Below are positions 8,924-16,350 of a DNA stretch of 64,000 bases, piece after piece (within the stretch, counting starts at the first letter, position 1; every line of letters begins with the position of its first letter). Below the pieces are notes generated by a model. That model did no database searches. It was not told the origin of the DNA and saw only the letters and a list, made by a program, of their open reading frames with translations. Made by a program: the position numbers and the translations under genes. This DNA comes from Paragorgia papillata (taxonomy: Eukaryota > Cnidaria > Anthozoa > Scleralcyonacea > Coralliidae). The stretch lies in NCBI GenBank assembly GCA_035771165.1, contig JAWNZC010000322.1:8686001-8750000 (forward strand), in the 5' to 3' direction.

Positions 8924-9676
8924 ATGGCAACACAGTTTTATTTAACGCTTCCAAGCAATAGCTCAATGGAATATTTTCCAGATAATACTGTAGCAAATTT
9001 TAAAGTGAAGCTTGCTGAAACTATACAACTGACAGGCGACTGGGAAGTAGCTTTATCAGAGTTATATTACCCCCATACATGGAGCGCGATTCGAAAAGGT
9101 AGTCAACAAACGTTTCTCTATAACGCTGGAACAAAATATGACGATACGGGTATTATCCCAAATGGCTACTATAACACCATTGATGAGCTGGTGGGAGCTT
9201 TAAACCGTAGCATGAACAAAGAGGCACGAGCCAAGATAAATTTTACGTATAATCGAAGTACACGGAAAGTTGCCGTCGATGTAAAAAATGGGGCAAACGT
9301 TTGGTTTAGTGGTGACATTGCTACAACATTGGGGTTTCAACAAGACACCTTTATTAAAAAGAAAACCCTAAGCCCGTACGTAGCAGATGTTAACGGTGGA
9401 TTTTCAGCCATGTATGTATACACCGATATCGTGGATGCACAGTTTGTCGGTGATGTCAAAGTGCCCCTACTCAGAATTGTCAATACTCAAGGAAGTTATG
9501 GTGAAAACGTGAATGTCAGTCTCCGCAACCTACAATATATTCCTGTCAAAGTAAAGTCCTTCGAAACAATTGAAGTGAATATAAAGGACGACAAAAACGA
9601 AAACGTATCATTTGGCTTCGGGAAGTCGATCGTGACACTTCACTTTAGACAGCGAAGATCTTCGTATTTCATTTAA
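8924..9676 (+). CDS. Minor capsid (penton-type) protein, Polinton PY
   Basis: The ORF is open further upstream, but ATG 8924 starts the conserved sequence (MATQFYLTLPSNSS). The motif LPSNSSMEYFPDNT followed by a WEVALSELYYPHTW-like segment is typical of the PY/minor capsid family of Polintons, whose predicted fold is the single jelly roll of penton proteins. The length of 250 residues fits. It is followed two bases later by the PX-type gene and then the major capsid gene, the usual morphogenesis block. The predicted role is the capsid vertex. Confidence 0.85.
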   Translation: MATQFYLTLPSNSSMEYFPDNTVANFKVKLAETIQLTGDWEVALSELYYPHTWSAIRKGSQQTFLYNAGTKYDDTGIIPNGYYNTIDELVGALNRSMNKEARAKINFTYNRSTRKVAVDVKNGANVWFSGDIATTLGFQQDTFIKKKTLSPYVADVNGGFSAMYVYTDIVDAQFVGDVKVPLLRIVNTQGSYGENVNVSLRNLQYIPVKVKSFETIEVNIKDDKNENVSFGFGKSIVTLHFRQRRSSYFI

Positions 9677-9678
9677 AA

Positions 9679-10152
9679 ATGAGACATACAATTATTCCAG
9701 ACGTAAAGCAATTTCAACAGCATTATTTAAGAAGACAACAAGGTGGAAGTTTACCTGGTTTCCGAGGTGCACGTATTCAGAAAGGTTACGGCATTGGAAG
9801 TTTTTTTAAAAGTATTGCACGCTTTGCAATACCTCTGGTAAAACGAGGAGCTCAAGCTATTGGAAGAAGAGCTCTGCAAGCTGTAAAAGACGTTGGTCAA
9901 GATGTTCTGGCAGGGAAGAATGTAAAGCAAGCGATAAAAGGGCGTGGTTCTGAAGCCGTGAAAGATCTTGCTCAAAAAGGGGTCCGTCGGATTACCAACC
10001 AATCAGGAGCCGGTCGTAAACGCAAACGGGTGAATTCTCCTATAAAAGTCAACACAAAACGTAAAACCGTCAGTCGTTCACAAACTGTGAAGAAGAAAAC
10101 ATCTGAGCCTACGGAAGCACAGATTGGACCGTTTCTAAAATATAAATCATGA
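9679..10152 (+). CDS. Polinton PX-type protein (basic, adenovirus core/pVI-like)
   Basis: A 157-residue basic protein. A Gly-rich segment (GFRGARIQKGYGIGSFFKS) is followed by an amphipathic helix (ARFAIPLVKRGAQAIG), a conserved AGKNVKQAIKGRGSEA stretch and a Lys/Arg-rich tail. This pattern recurs in Polinton and adintovirus PX proteins and is compared with adenoviral internal capsid/core proteins. It starts two bases after the PY stop, and its stop overlaps the major capsid start (10149), so the three are tightly packed. The inferred role is linking genome and capsid or disrupting membrane during entry. Confidence 0.75.
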   Translation: MRHTIIPDVKQFQQHYLRRQQGGSLPGFRGARIQKGYGIGSFFKSIARFAIPLVKRGAQAIGRRALQAVKDVGQDVLAGKNVKQAIKGRGSEAVKDLAQKGVRRITNQSGAGRKRKRVNSPIKVNTKRKTVSRSQTVKKKTSEPTEAQIGPFLKYKS

Positions 10153-11495
10153 GTCAAGCTTTTAGTGCCCTGCATAAAGATTCCTGTGGGTGTGGAAAAT
10201 CAGAATTAGATTTATTTGTAATGCCTGCTACACAAGTAGAGATGAATAAAGGATTTTGGGAAGATATAGATCCAGTATCGAGTATTGGAGCTTCAGACAC
10301 TATCGAGTTTCTGTGTGCTGCAAATTCTGATGTGTATACCGATTTAGCAAACAGCTATTTACACGTGAAAGCAAAAATAACCAACAACGACGGATCTAAT
10401 CTTGATGAAAATGTGCAAGTCGGACCTGTAAATCTGTGGATGCATGCTTTATTTTCTCAAGTAGAAGTTTACCTGAACAACAAGCTTGTCACACCATCGA
10501 GTACTGCTTATCCCTACCGATCATATATGGAGACTGTACTGAACTTTAGCAAAGACGCAAAATCATCTCATTTGACCTCAGCGCTGTTCTATAAAGATCA
10601 AGCTGGTCGAATGGATGTCGTGAACCCTGTAGCAGTAGATGCCGATGCAAACAAGGGTTTGAAACTGCGGTATGTTCATGCAAGCCAAAGTAAGTCTGTG
10701 GCTATGGAAGGAAGAATCCATTCCGACCTGTTTGCACAAGACCGTTATATACTTGGTTCTGTACCAATCAAGCTCAAGCTAGTGCGTTCAAGAAACCCAT
10801 TTTCCCTGGTGTCGTCAGCAGATCATCCTGACTTTAAAGTGGTTTTGGAAGAATGTGTATTTCGCGTTCGTCGTGTCAACGTCTCTTCTACCGTGATGTT
10901 GGCTCATACCCATGCCCTTCAACGCATCACGGCCAAGTACCCTATCAATCGTGTCAGTTGTAAAGTGGTTTCTGTACCGAGAGGAAATATGTCGGGCAAT
11001 CAACCAAATATATTTCAAGGCCCTATACCTGATCGAGTGGTTATTGGAATGGTCGATGCAGATGCTTATAATGGTACCTATGCCAAAAATCCTTTCAATT
11101 TCAAAAACTACGACATTACTTCTCTTGGTCTAACGGTAAATGGGGAACATTTACCTGGAAAACCCCTACAACTGAAATTTGCTGCTGCGAGAGGAAGTAA
11201 CTACGTGTCGGCGTTCCAAACCTTGTATGCAGGCACTAACAAGTTATTTCAAAATGATGGCAATGGTATTACACGAGACGAGTATGCCAATGGGTACACT
11301 CTATTCGTGTTTGATCTGACAGCTGATCTGTGCCTGAGTGATCATATTCAACCGATTAAAAATGGAAACGTATCGATAGAATGTCAATTTGGAACAGCTC
11401 TGACAGCAGCTATAAATATCGTGGTGCTTGGAGAATTTCAAAGTCTTATCGAAATTGACGCCAACCGCAACGTTCTATGTGACTTTAACAGTTAA
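10149..11495 (+). CDS. Major capsid protein (hexon-like, double jelly roll)
   Basis: A 448-residue protein whose first third contains SELDLFVMPATQVEMNKG and NLWMHALFSQVEVYLNN, both characteristic of Polinton/adintovirus major capsid proteins. The length matches the family, which is predicted to adopt the double jelly-roll fold of adenovirus hexon and related capsids. The ATG overlaps the end of the PX gene. It is followed 1 bp after its stop by the protease ATG, so capsid maturation genes are adjacent. Its presence implies that the element could form particles, though none has been observed here. Confidence 0.93.
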   Translation: MSQAFSALHKDSCGCGKSELDLFVMPATQVEMNKGFWEDIDPVSSIGASDTIEFLCAANSDVYTDLANSYLHVKAKITNNDGSNLDENVQVGPVNLWMHALFSQVEVYLNNKLVTPSSTAYPYRSYMETVLNFSKDAKSSHLTSALFYKDQAGRMDVVNPVAVDADANKGLKLRYVHASQSKSVAMEGRIHSDLFAQDRYILGSVPIKLKLVRSRNPFSLVSSADHPDFKVVLEECVFRVRRVNVSSTVMLAHTHALQRITAKYPINRVSCKVVSVPRGNMSGNQPNIFQGPIPDRVVIGMVDADAYNGTYAKNPFNFKNYDITSLGLTVNGEHLPGKPLQLKFAAARGSNYVSAFQTLYAGTNKLFQNDGNGITRDEYANGYTLFVFDLTADLCLSDHIQPIKNGNVSIECQFGTALTAAINIVVLGEFQSLIEIDANRNVLCDFNS

Positions 11496-11496
11496 G

Positions 11497-11958
11497 ATGA
11501 ACACTCTACAAATCCTGAACGTCCTGAAAAGTGATCCATTTACCAAGACCGTATTTAAAGACGTGTTACCATCGGATCGTCTACCAAGTCAGATACTGAA
11601 AAGACCTAGCGGTTTTATTCTGAATGTGGATCCTAGTAATGGACCTGGTATGCATTGGGTAGCCATTTATCTCACCTCAGATGGACAAGGGGAGTTCATG
11701 GACTCGTATGGACAAGGACCGAGCTTTTATACCAAAACTTTTGAAACGTTTTTACTAGATAATACTAGCAGTTTTACTTGGAATGAACAGACTTTACAGT
11801 CATTAGGGTCTCGCGTGTGTGGACAATATTGTTTGTTTTATGCTTTACATAGATGTAGAAATATACCCATGTCAACAATTGTTGGCATGTTTACTGATAA
11901 TAAAGAATGGAATGACATGCTAGTTCGGGACTTTATGCATAAATATTATAGTGTGTAA
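11497..11958 (+). CDS. Adenain-like cysteine protease
   Basis: A 153-residue protein counted from ATG 11497. The catalytic residues of the adenoviral maturation protease family (C5) are visible: His in GMHWVAIY, acidic residue in EFMDSYG, and Cys in SRVCGQYCLFYALH with the oxyanion Gln just before it. In adenovirus this enzyme cleaves capsid precursors. In Polintons it neighbours the capsid gene, as here. The frame is open upstream into the capsid gene, but the ATG right after the capsid stop is the natural start. Confidence 0.93.
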   Translation: MNTLQILNVLKSDPFTKTVFKDVLPSDRLPSQILKRPSGFILNVDPSNGPGMHWVAIYLTSDGQGEFMDSYGQGPSFYTKTFETFLLDNTSSFTWNEQTLQSLGSRVCGQYCLFYALHRCRNIPMSTIVGMFTDNKEWNDMLVRDFMHKYYSV

Positions 11959-11993
11959 TATAAATACAAAACAAATAATGTTGTAAACAATTC

Positions 11994-11999
11994 TTTATT
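11994..11999 (-). terminator. Polyadenylation signal for the minus-strand morphogenesis genes
   Basis: TTTATT on the plus strand reads AATAAA on the minus strand, 31 bp past the stop at 12030, between the two convergent gene blocks. Confidence 0.55.
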
Positions 12000-12029
12000 G
12001 TAATATCAAAAGCTTTACAAGGAATAAAT

Positions 12030-12758
12030 TTATTTAACCCATTTATATGGAATGTTTTTGTCTCTTCGTTTCTGTTTTTGTTTTGTTCTTTTTGATGTTG
12101 CTGGGGCTACCTGTGACGTCAGGGGGGCGGTGTCTGAAATATCCTTAGTCTTATACTCTCGTACCATACTTAAACGATTTTCATTTCTGATGATGCCTTC
12201 GGGAACATTCATGTTTCCTAATGCTTTTGCGAAAAGCTGCCATCCAGCAGGGTTGAAATTCTTGCGTTGACGTAGAGAATCGTTGACCAAGTCGATAACA
12301 TTTGTACCAGGAATAGGTCGGCCTTTAAACACCATCTGTCCTTGGTCGTTCCACCCGATGAGGTCTTTGTTCGCTTTAAGTTTCTTAACTAGCTGGCGAG
12401 CTCTTGATTTCATTGTTACAGGTACACTTTCTAAAATGTCAGTTTCTATCTCTTCAGGCAACTCGGCGGGTTCTGTTTCAGCAGTTTCTTCTGTATTCAC
12501 TGGTTCTTCAAGAGTAGGTGGCGGTATAACGCTTACACGTACAGGTCTACTCATTCTTTTATCGTAATAATTCAGATAACGCTGAAGCGACTGATCGTAC
12601 ATTTTGACTTTCTCGTCTTGTGTTATATCTTGACGTTTAAGAAGATTTTGCATTTCTGAATCTAGTTCATTTACTTGCGCTGTTAAAGGAGTGACCAAGG
12701 GTTTCTTTCGATCTGTCATATGTTCTGGAACAAGCACCAATCTCCTGACGTGTTCCAT
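12030..12758 (-). CDS. Conserved Polinton protein of unknown function
   Basis: A 242-residue protein with a charged N-terminal half and a conserved C-terminal block (RQLVKKLKANKDLIGW, VFKGRPIPGTNVIDLVNDSL, FNPAGWQLFAKALGNMNVPE), followed by a basic tail. I recognise this block as recurring in animal Polinton/adintovirus genomes but cannot assign a function; a virion or DNA-packaging-associated role is a guess from position. Its ATG overlaps the stop of the upstream gene (TAATG), suggesting coupled expression from one mRNA. Confidence 0.75.
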   Translation of the reverse strand: MEHVRRLVLVPEHMTDRKKPLVTPLTAQVNELDSEMQNLLKRQDITQDEKVKMYDQSLQRYLNYYDKRMSRPVRVSVIPPPTLEEPVNTEETAETEPAELPEEIETDILESVPVTMKSRARQLVKKLKANKDLIGWNDQGQMVFKGRPIPGTNVIDLVNDSLRQRKNFNPAGWQLFAKALGNMNVPEGIIRNENRLSMVREYKTKDISDTAPLTSQVAPATSKRTKQKQKRRDKNIPYKWVK

Positions 12759-13087
12759 TATTTGGTTAAGAAGCTCGCTAGTTGTTCAAGTACAGGAGCT
12801 AAGAGAAACGGTAAAAAACCTTCACCTTCTTGTAGAATGACTTTCTTTCTTTTTGTTACTGGATTACGTTTATCAGCAACCAACTTGATATGATCGTTAT
12901 AAGGGGCTAGTTTCCTTGCTGTCTTCGGAGTAATCTTAATTGTTTCACACCACACGTTCAAAAGACACTGTCTAATGGCTTCTATTAAATCGTCGTCGGC
13001 TGCTTTTATAATCGCGTTTCGCAGTTGAGGATTACACTTTGCCAATACTTTTAAAACATCACAGTTCCTTCTTATACAAGCAGACAT
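12758..13087 (-). CDS. Conserved small Polinton protein
   Basis: A 109-residue protein from ATG 13087. The N-terminal half is helical (VLKVLAKCNPQLRNAIIKAA, then IEAIRQCLLNVW), followed by a basic KRNPVTKRKKVILQ segment and a hydrophobic glycine-containing C-terminus (GEGFLPFLLAPVLEQL). The same architecture recurs in Polinton and adintovirus genomes next to the ATPase, with no function known to me. It overlaps the next gene by one base (TAATG) and lies 37 bp downstream of the ATPase stop, so the three minus-strand genes look like a transcription unit. Confidence 0.72.
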   Translation of the reverse strand: MSACIRRNCDVLKVLAKCNPQLRNAIIKAADDDLIEAIRQCLLNVWCETIKITPKTARKLAPYNDHIKLVADKRNPVTKRKKVILQEGEGFLPFLLAPVLEQLASFLTK

Positions 13088-13123
13088 GATCAAATGATTG
13101 CGCTGTCACGGGGCAACCCCCTT

Positions 13124-13948
13124 TTATACTCTGGGCTGGTACACGTAGTGGGTGTCTGTCGGAAATATCCCGGATCTTACTCGGATTTCGTCGGGACATG
13201 TCGGCGTGAGGTCGACAAACAGGTAGGAATACGGCTCTTTAGTTGCCATCTGGTAGGCTTGCTGGAAAAATTTTGTGTTACTAGGATACAATTGTTTGGC
13301 CAGATGAATAATTTGACTGGCATCGCGAACGTTTTTGGTTAGAACGAGATAACTAGCGTTAAGGGAGATGGTTCGGTGATCTTTGCTTTGGTGAAACAAA
13401 TTTTGCACGATATAAATTACACTGAGATTCCCATGGTGGGATTTCTTAGTAAATAATTTCGCGATAATAGTATCTTTCTCTCCCATCATGTCATCAATGA
13501 TGTACAAATTTCTTGTTTTGGGGTTAATGCTATCCAACATCGATTGGGGCAAACCTTGGATAAACTGAATCCCTGGAATTAGTGATTCTATTTCAGCAAA
13601 TGTATCTTGATACTCGGAATAAAAATACACGATGTTTTCCGGAGGTGGGTCGATCATGATCTTAGCATAAACCAATAACTGTTTGACAAAAGTTGTTTTC
13701 CCACTTTTGGTGCCTCCAGAGACCAAGAGTCCAAACGGATGTGTAAGTTGTATCGAGTACGTTTTTTGACTCTCAGGGGTGAATGTAGTTGTCATAGCAG
13801 TAAATGGGGCAGATGTTGTTACCCTATCACTGATGGACCTTTTCTGATGAAAAGATCTCATATGGCGTAGACGATTACTTGATGTAGCGAATGATTTTTC
13901 GCAGACTTCACAAACGTAAGACATGTTCACCCAGTGACTGTCAATCAT
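13124..13948 (-). CDS. Packaging ATPase (FtsK/HerA type) with N-terminal C2H2 finger
   Basis: A 274-residue protein. An N-terminal C2H2 zinc finger (YVCEVCEKSF ... HMRSFH) occupies about residues 11-34. A P-loop follows at about residue 78 (SGGTKSGKTTF, Walker A), then Walker B (LYIIDDMM) and a downstream sensor region (VIYIVQNLF). This is the A32-like genome-packaging ATPase of Polintons, which would pump DNA into capsids. Start candidates are ATG 13948 or ATG 13924 (MSYVCEV). The first gene of the minus-strand morphogenesis block. Confidence 0.92.
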   Translation of the reverse strand: MIDSHWVNMSYVCEVCEKSFATSSNRLRHMRSFHQKRSISDRVTTSAPFTAMTTTFTPESQKTYSIQLTHPFGLLVSGGTKSGKTTFVKQLLVYAKIMIDPPPENIVYFYSEYQDTFAEIESLIPGIQFIQGLPQSMLDSINPKTRNLYIIDDMMGEKDTIIAKLFTKKSHHGNLSVIYIVQNLFHQSKDHRTISLNASYLVLTKNVRDASQIIHLAKQLYPSNTKFFQQAYQMATKEPYSYLFVDLTPTCPDEIRVRSGIFPTDTHYVYQPRV

Positions 13949-13983
13949 AAACTGATGTCACTCTCTCACGCAACTGTTTTTTA

Positions 13984-14213
13984 TTAGATTAAATCACTAA
14001 ATCCTAAGATTAAATCACTAAATCCTAAGATTGAATCATTGAATCCTAAGATTGAATCATTGAATCCTAAGATTGAATCATTGAATCCTAAGATTGAATC
14101 ATTGAATCCTAAGATTGAATCATTGAATCCTAAGATTGAATCATTGAATCCTATGATTCAATCATTGAATCCTAAGATTGAATCATTGAATCCTAAGATT
14201 GAATCATTGAATC
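13984..14213. repeat. 21-bp tandem repeat array inside the Polinton
   Basis: About 11 direct copies of a 21-bp unit of the form ATTGAATCATTGAATCCTAAG. Copies at the left edge carry TTAAATCACTAAATCC variants. The unit length is a multiple of 3, so a heptapeptide-repeat ORF appears on the plus strand, but nothing else supports coding. It sits between the ATPase promoter side and a degenerate ATPase copy. Confidence 0.9.
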
Positions 14214-14363
14214 TCACCTCCTACCCCTCACACCAGAATAACACGAATCAATAGTGTTTATAAAAAATGTATAATTTCAGTTTCCTATTTACAAACATAC
14301 ACAAAGTTAAAAATATTAATTATCAGTACACAAAATTAAAATCTCTAAATTATTTACAATTAT

Positions 14364-14450
14364 TTACAGATGATAGTCAGCTAAATCCTTCGCTAATCTT
14401 AACAAACCCTGTTTACCACATATAGGACAGTCTTTACGTTTCCGAGGCAT
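14364..14450 (-). CDS. Tiny CPIC zinc-finger ORF, possibly spliced
   Basis: A 28-codon frame on the minus strand starting MPRKRKDCPICGKQG and ending ADYHL before TAA. It has C-x2-C and one His, like half of a C2H2 finger. The last codons form CATCT|GTAAAT, which could be a splice donor continuing to a second His elsewhere. A single-finger small protein near the ATPase is seen in some Polintons, but this one is too short to be sure. Confidence 0.35.
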   Translation of the reverse strand: MPRKRKDCPICGKQGLLRLAKDLADYHL

Positions 14451-14469
14451 GATGTCAAATGAATGGTTT

Positions 14470-14697
14470 TTAAATTTTACTCAAAACTAAATATGTTTTA
14501 ATAATGTCCCGGGGAGGGCTAACGCATGGATGGCCATGAAACATTTCAGCAAAATGTATTTTAACATTTCTATGGGTTGCAGGTTCTTTCATTACTTGAG
14601 CGTTTTCAAATAATTGTTTTACGAATATTGTTTTCGCTGTAATGATGCCGCCATATATAAGAGTCCGAAAACGATGTGCTAATTGCAATTTGTGCAT
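14470..14697 (-). pseudogene. Degenerate partial duplicate of the packaging ATPase
   Basis: The minus-strand frame starting at the ATG near 14697 (HKLQLAHRFRTLIYGG, then KTIFVKQLFENAQVM) aligns with the P-loop region of the ATPase at 13124-13948 (IQLTHPFGLLVSGG, KTTFVKQLLVYAKIM). The Walker A box is destroyed (GGIITAKT in place of GGTKSGKT), and similarity fades after about 50 residues. It is best read as a decayed tandem duplication of the ATPase 5' region within the element, separated from the intact gene by the 21-bp array. Confidence 0.65.
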
Positions 14698-14865
14698 TGT
14701 TTAACTGAACAAATTATTCTTGTGCACCGCTAATTGAGCCATTTTTGGCCCGTTTCGGTAAAACAAGACCAGAGTCCCCTCCCACCCTTCAGCCCTTCGG
14801 CTTTCTCTAATTTCAGATTATTATATTAGTTATCGCTGTAATCCTACCAGGTTAAATAAACAGCG

Positions 14866-14964
14866 TGAGTCACGCGTACGGCTGAAACTTTAAAATTGGC
14901 GCGCTTTTTTTTGACAAAATGGACCAATCAGACACCTAACTCTTAATCGCGGGAATGTATAAAA
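14866..14964 (+). promoter_or_regulatory. AP-1-type site and TATA box upstream of the Pro/Gln-rich gene
   Basis: GCGTGAGTCACGC at about 14863-14875 repeats the TIR bZIP-site context. A TATAAAAG box follows at about 14957, some 43 bp before the ATG at 15000. Together they form a promoter of the same design as those in the TIRs. Confidence 0.6.
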
Positions 14965-14999
14965 GTTAGAGCTCGATTAGTGTTTATAATAAAATAGTT

Positions 15000-15470
15000 A
15001 TGGAGGATCGCAAAAAGGCATTATCGAGGGAGAGAAGCAGAGTCTATAGGAAGAAAAACCTGAAAGCAAAAATTGATTTGAAGAAGGTAATGGATTACCT
15101 ATCAACAAATGCTAAGGAGCATTGGTTGGCGGTTCAACCCTTGTTGCATGATACAGAGCAACCGACACAGCAAGGACCAGAGCAAGGACCAGAGCAAGGA
15201 CCAGAGCAAGGACCAGAGCAAGGACCACCGCAACAACCACCGCAGCAACCGACACAGCAAGGACCACCGCAACAACCATCGCAACAACCGACTCAGCAAG
15301 GACCACCGCAACAACCACCGCAACAACCGACACAGCCACCGCACCAACAAATACAGCAACCTGCACTATCCCTACTACAACAACTACAAGAGAGTCAAGA
15401 ACAACAGCTGGCACAGCAAGTAAATGACATTCTCGAAGCAATAGACATGGAACTGTTCGTTTATAATTAA
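15000..15470 (+). CDS. Pro/Gln-rich small protein with basic N-terminus (Polinton accessory)
   Basis: A 156-residue protein. Residues 1-30 are basic and helical (KKALSRERSRVYRKKNLKAK), resembling a DNA-binding or nuclear-localisation segment. Residues 50-118 are low complexity, built from 12-bp repeats encoding PEQG/PPQQ units. The C-terminal 35 residues are a Gln-rich helix ending in an acidic EAIDMEL segment. A basic region plus Gln-rich and acidic segments would suit a transcriptional activator, but this is inference only. It is a plus-strand gene among minus-strand ones, with its own AP-1-type site and TATA box. Confidence 0.6.
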   Translation: MEDRKKALSRERSRVYRKKNLKAKIDLKKVMDYLSTNAKEHWLAVQPLLHDTEQPTQQGPEQGPEQGPEQGPEQGPPQQPPQQPTQQGPPQQPSQQPTQQGPPQQPPQQPTQPPHQQIQQPALSLLQQLQESQEQQLAQQVNDILEAIDMELFVYN

Positions 15471-15550
15471 CTTATTTTATATTTCATTGAACATTAATTT
15501 TATATTTACATTTATTTACAATTATTTACAGAACCCATGCATGTGTTAAA

Positions 15551-16248
15551 TTAGTAACCGTACGGAACAGTGTTGAAATTATCTATAATTACCCGTTTAT
15601 TATACACTATTCTATAATCCTTGTGTTGTTGTTTTGTGATAACCTGCTTCGTGCGAGTGTCCCTAGTAATTTTGAACGGTATATCTACAGCAACTTTCGG
15701 TGGACCTGTGCTTTCCATATCACACAGGATATTAAGATACACGAGATCACACATAACATTAAAATTAATTTTCTCCAATGTTTGGAAATTTAAAGTTATA
15801 CCTCGTATCTTACAACACGTTTTACCATTGTTCATTTCATACGCGTAATTCTTAGGACCCCCAGAAACGAAAGTCGTGATATGACCACCATCTAGCTCGT
15901 CCGTCAATTCGCCCAAATAAACGCCGGTCTCCGGTTCTGGCTCTCCTGGTTTACTCACGTAAATCACTGAATCCGTGTCGTAATATAGCACTCTTTCTCC
16001 CAGTTGTTCCAACGTATTGTAAAGCTTTAGCCGAGCGTGAGCAGTTGTGAACGCAGCAATCACCACATTGGTCTTGGCATTCGGTTGGATGAAGTTGCCT
16101 TTGTACTCATATCGTAGCTCTACCACGTCGTCACTCACAAACGAGGCGTCCGTCACCTCAATCTCATCGGATGTCAACATGTCGAAATACACTTGCGGAT
16201 CTGTAATAAGTTTTACTTGGGTCATGTTGGTTCTCTGCGCAAATTTTC
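15551..16248 (-). CDS. Protein-primed DNA polymerase B, exon 2
   Basis: The exon starts after a TTTGCAG acceptor (16249-16252), preceded by a long pyrimidine run. It supplies the C-terminal palm of the polymerase, including YYDTDSVIYV (motif C, the two catalytic Asp) and a KNYAYEMNNGK segment. The join with exon 1 restores the family motif in which FWG is followed by KF-x-QR-x-N. The stop is at 15551. A TCTGTAAATAATTG element and AATAAA-like signals lie just downstream, shared with the small gene ending at 14364. Confidence 0.93.
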
Positions 16249-16350
16249 CTGCAAACAAACAAAAAAAAAAGATAACCGTATCAATATTCTGTTCAATTTA
16301 ACTTACTTCCCCCATTTTTACCACTAAGTTTTTTGCAGTATTACACTTAC
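16249..16350 (-). other. Spliceosomal intron of the Polinton polymerase gene
   Basis: A 102-nt intron with a G|GTAAGT donor and TTTGCAG|G acceptor. Unspliced reading runs into a stop within about 20 codons and loses the motif C exon. With this splice the conserved FWGKF region is contiguous and in frame. Confidence 0.85.

Noticed and set aside
14039..14254. Heptapeptide-repeat ORF (LNPKIES)
   Set aside because: Arises from the 21-bp satellite; no start context or flanking coding sequence.
15102..15441. Long ORFs overlapping the Pro/Gln-rich gene in other frames
   Set aside because: Low-complexity 12-bp repeats keep all frames open; only the 15000-15470 frame has a promoter-positioned ATG and complex ends.
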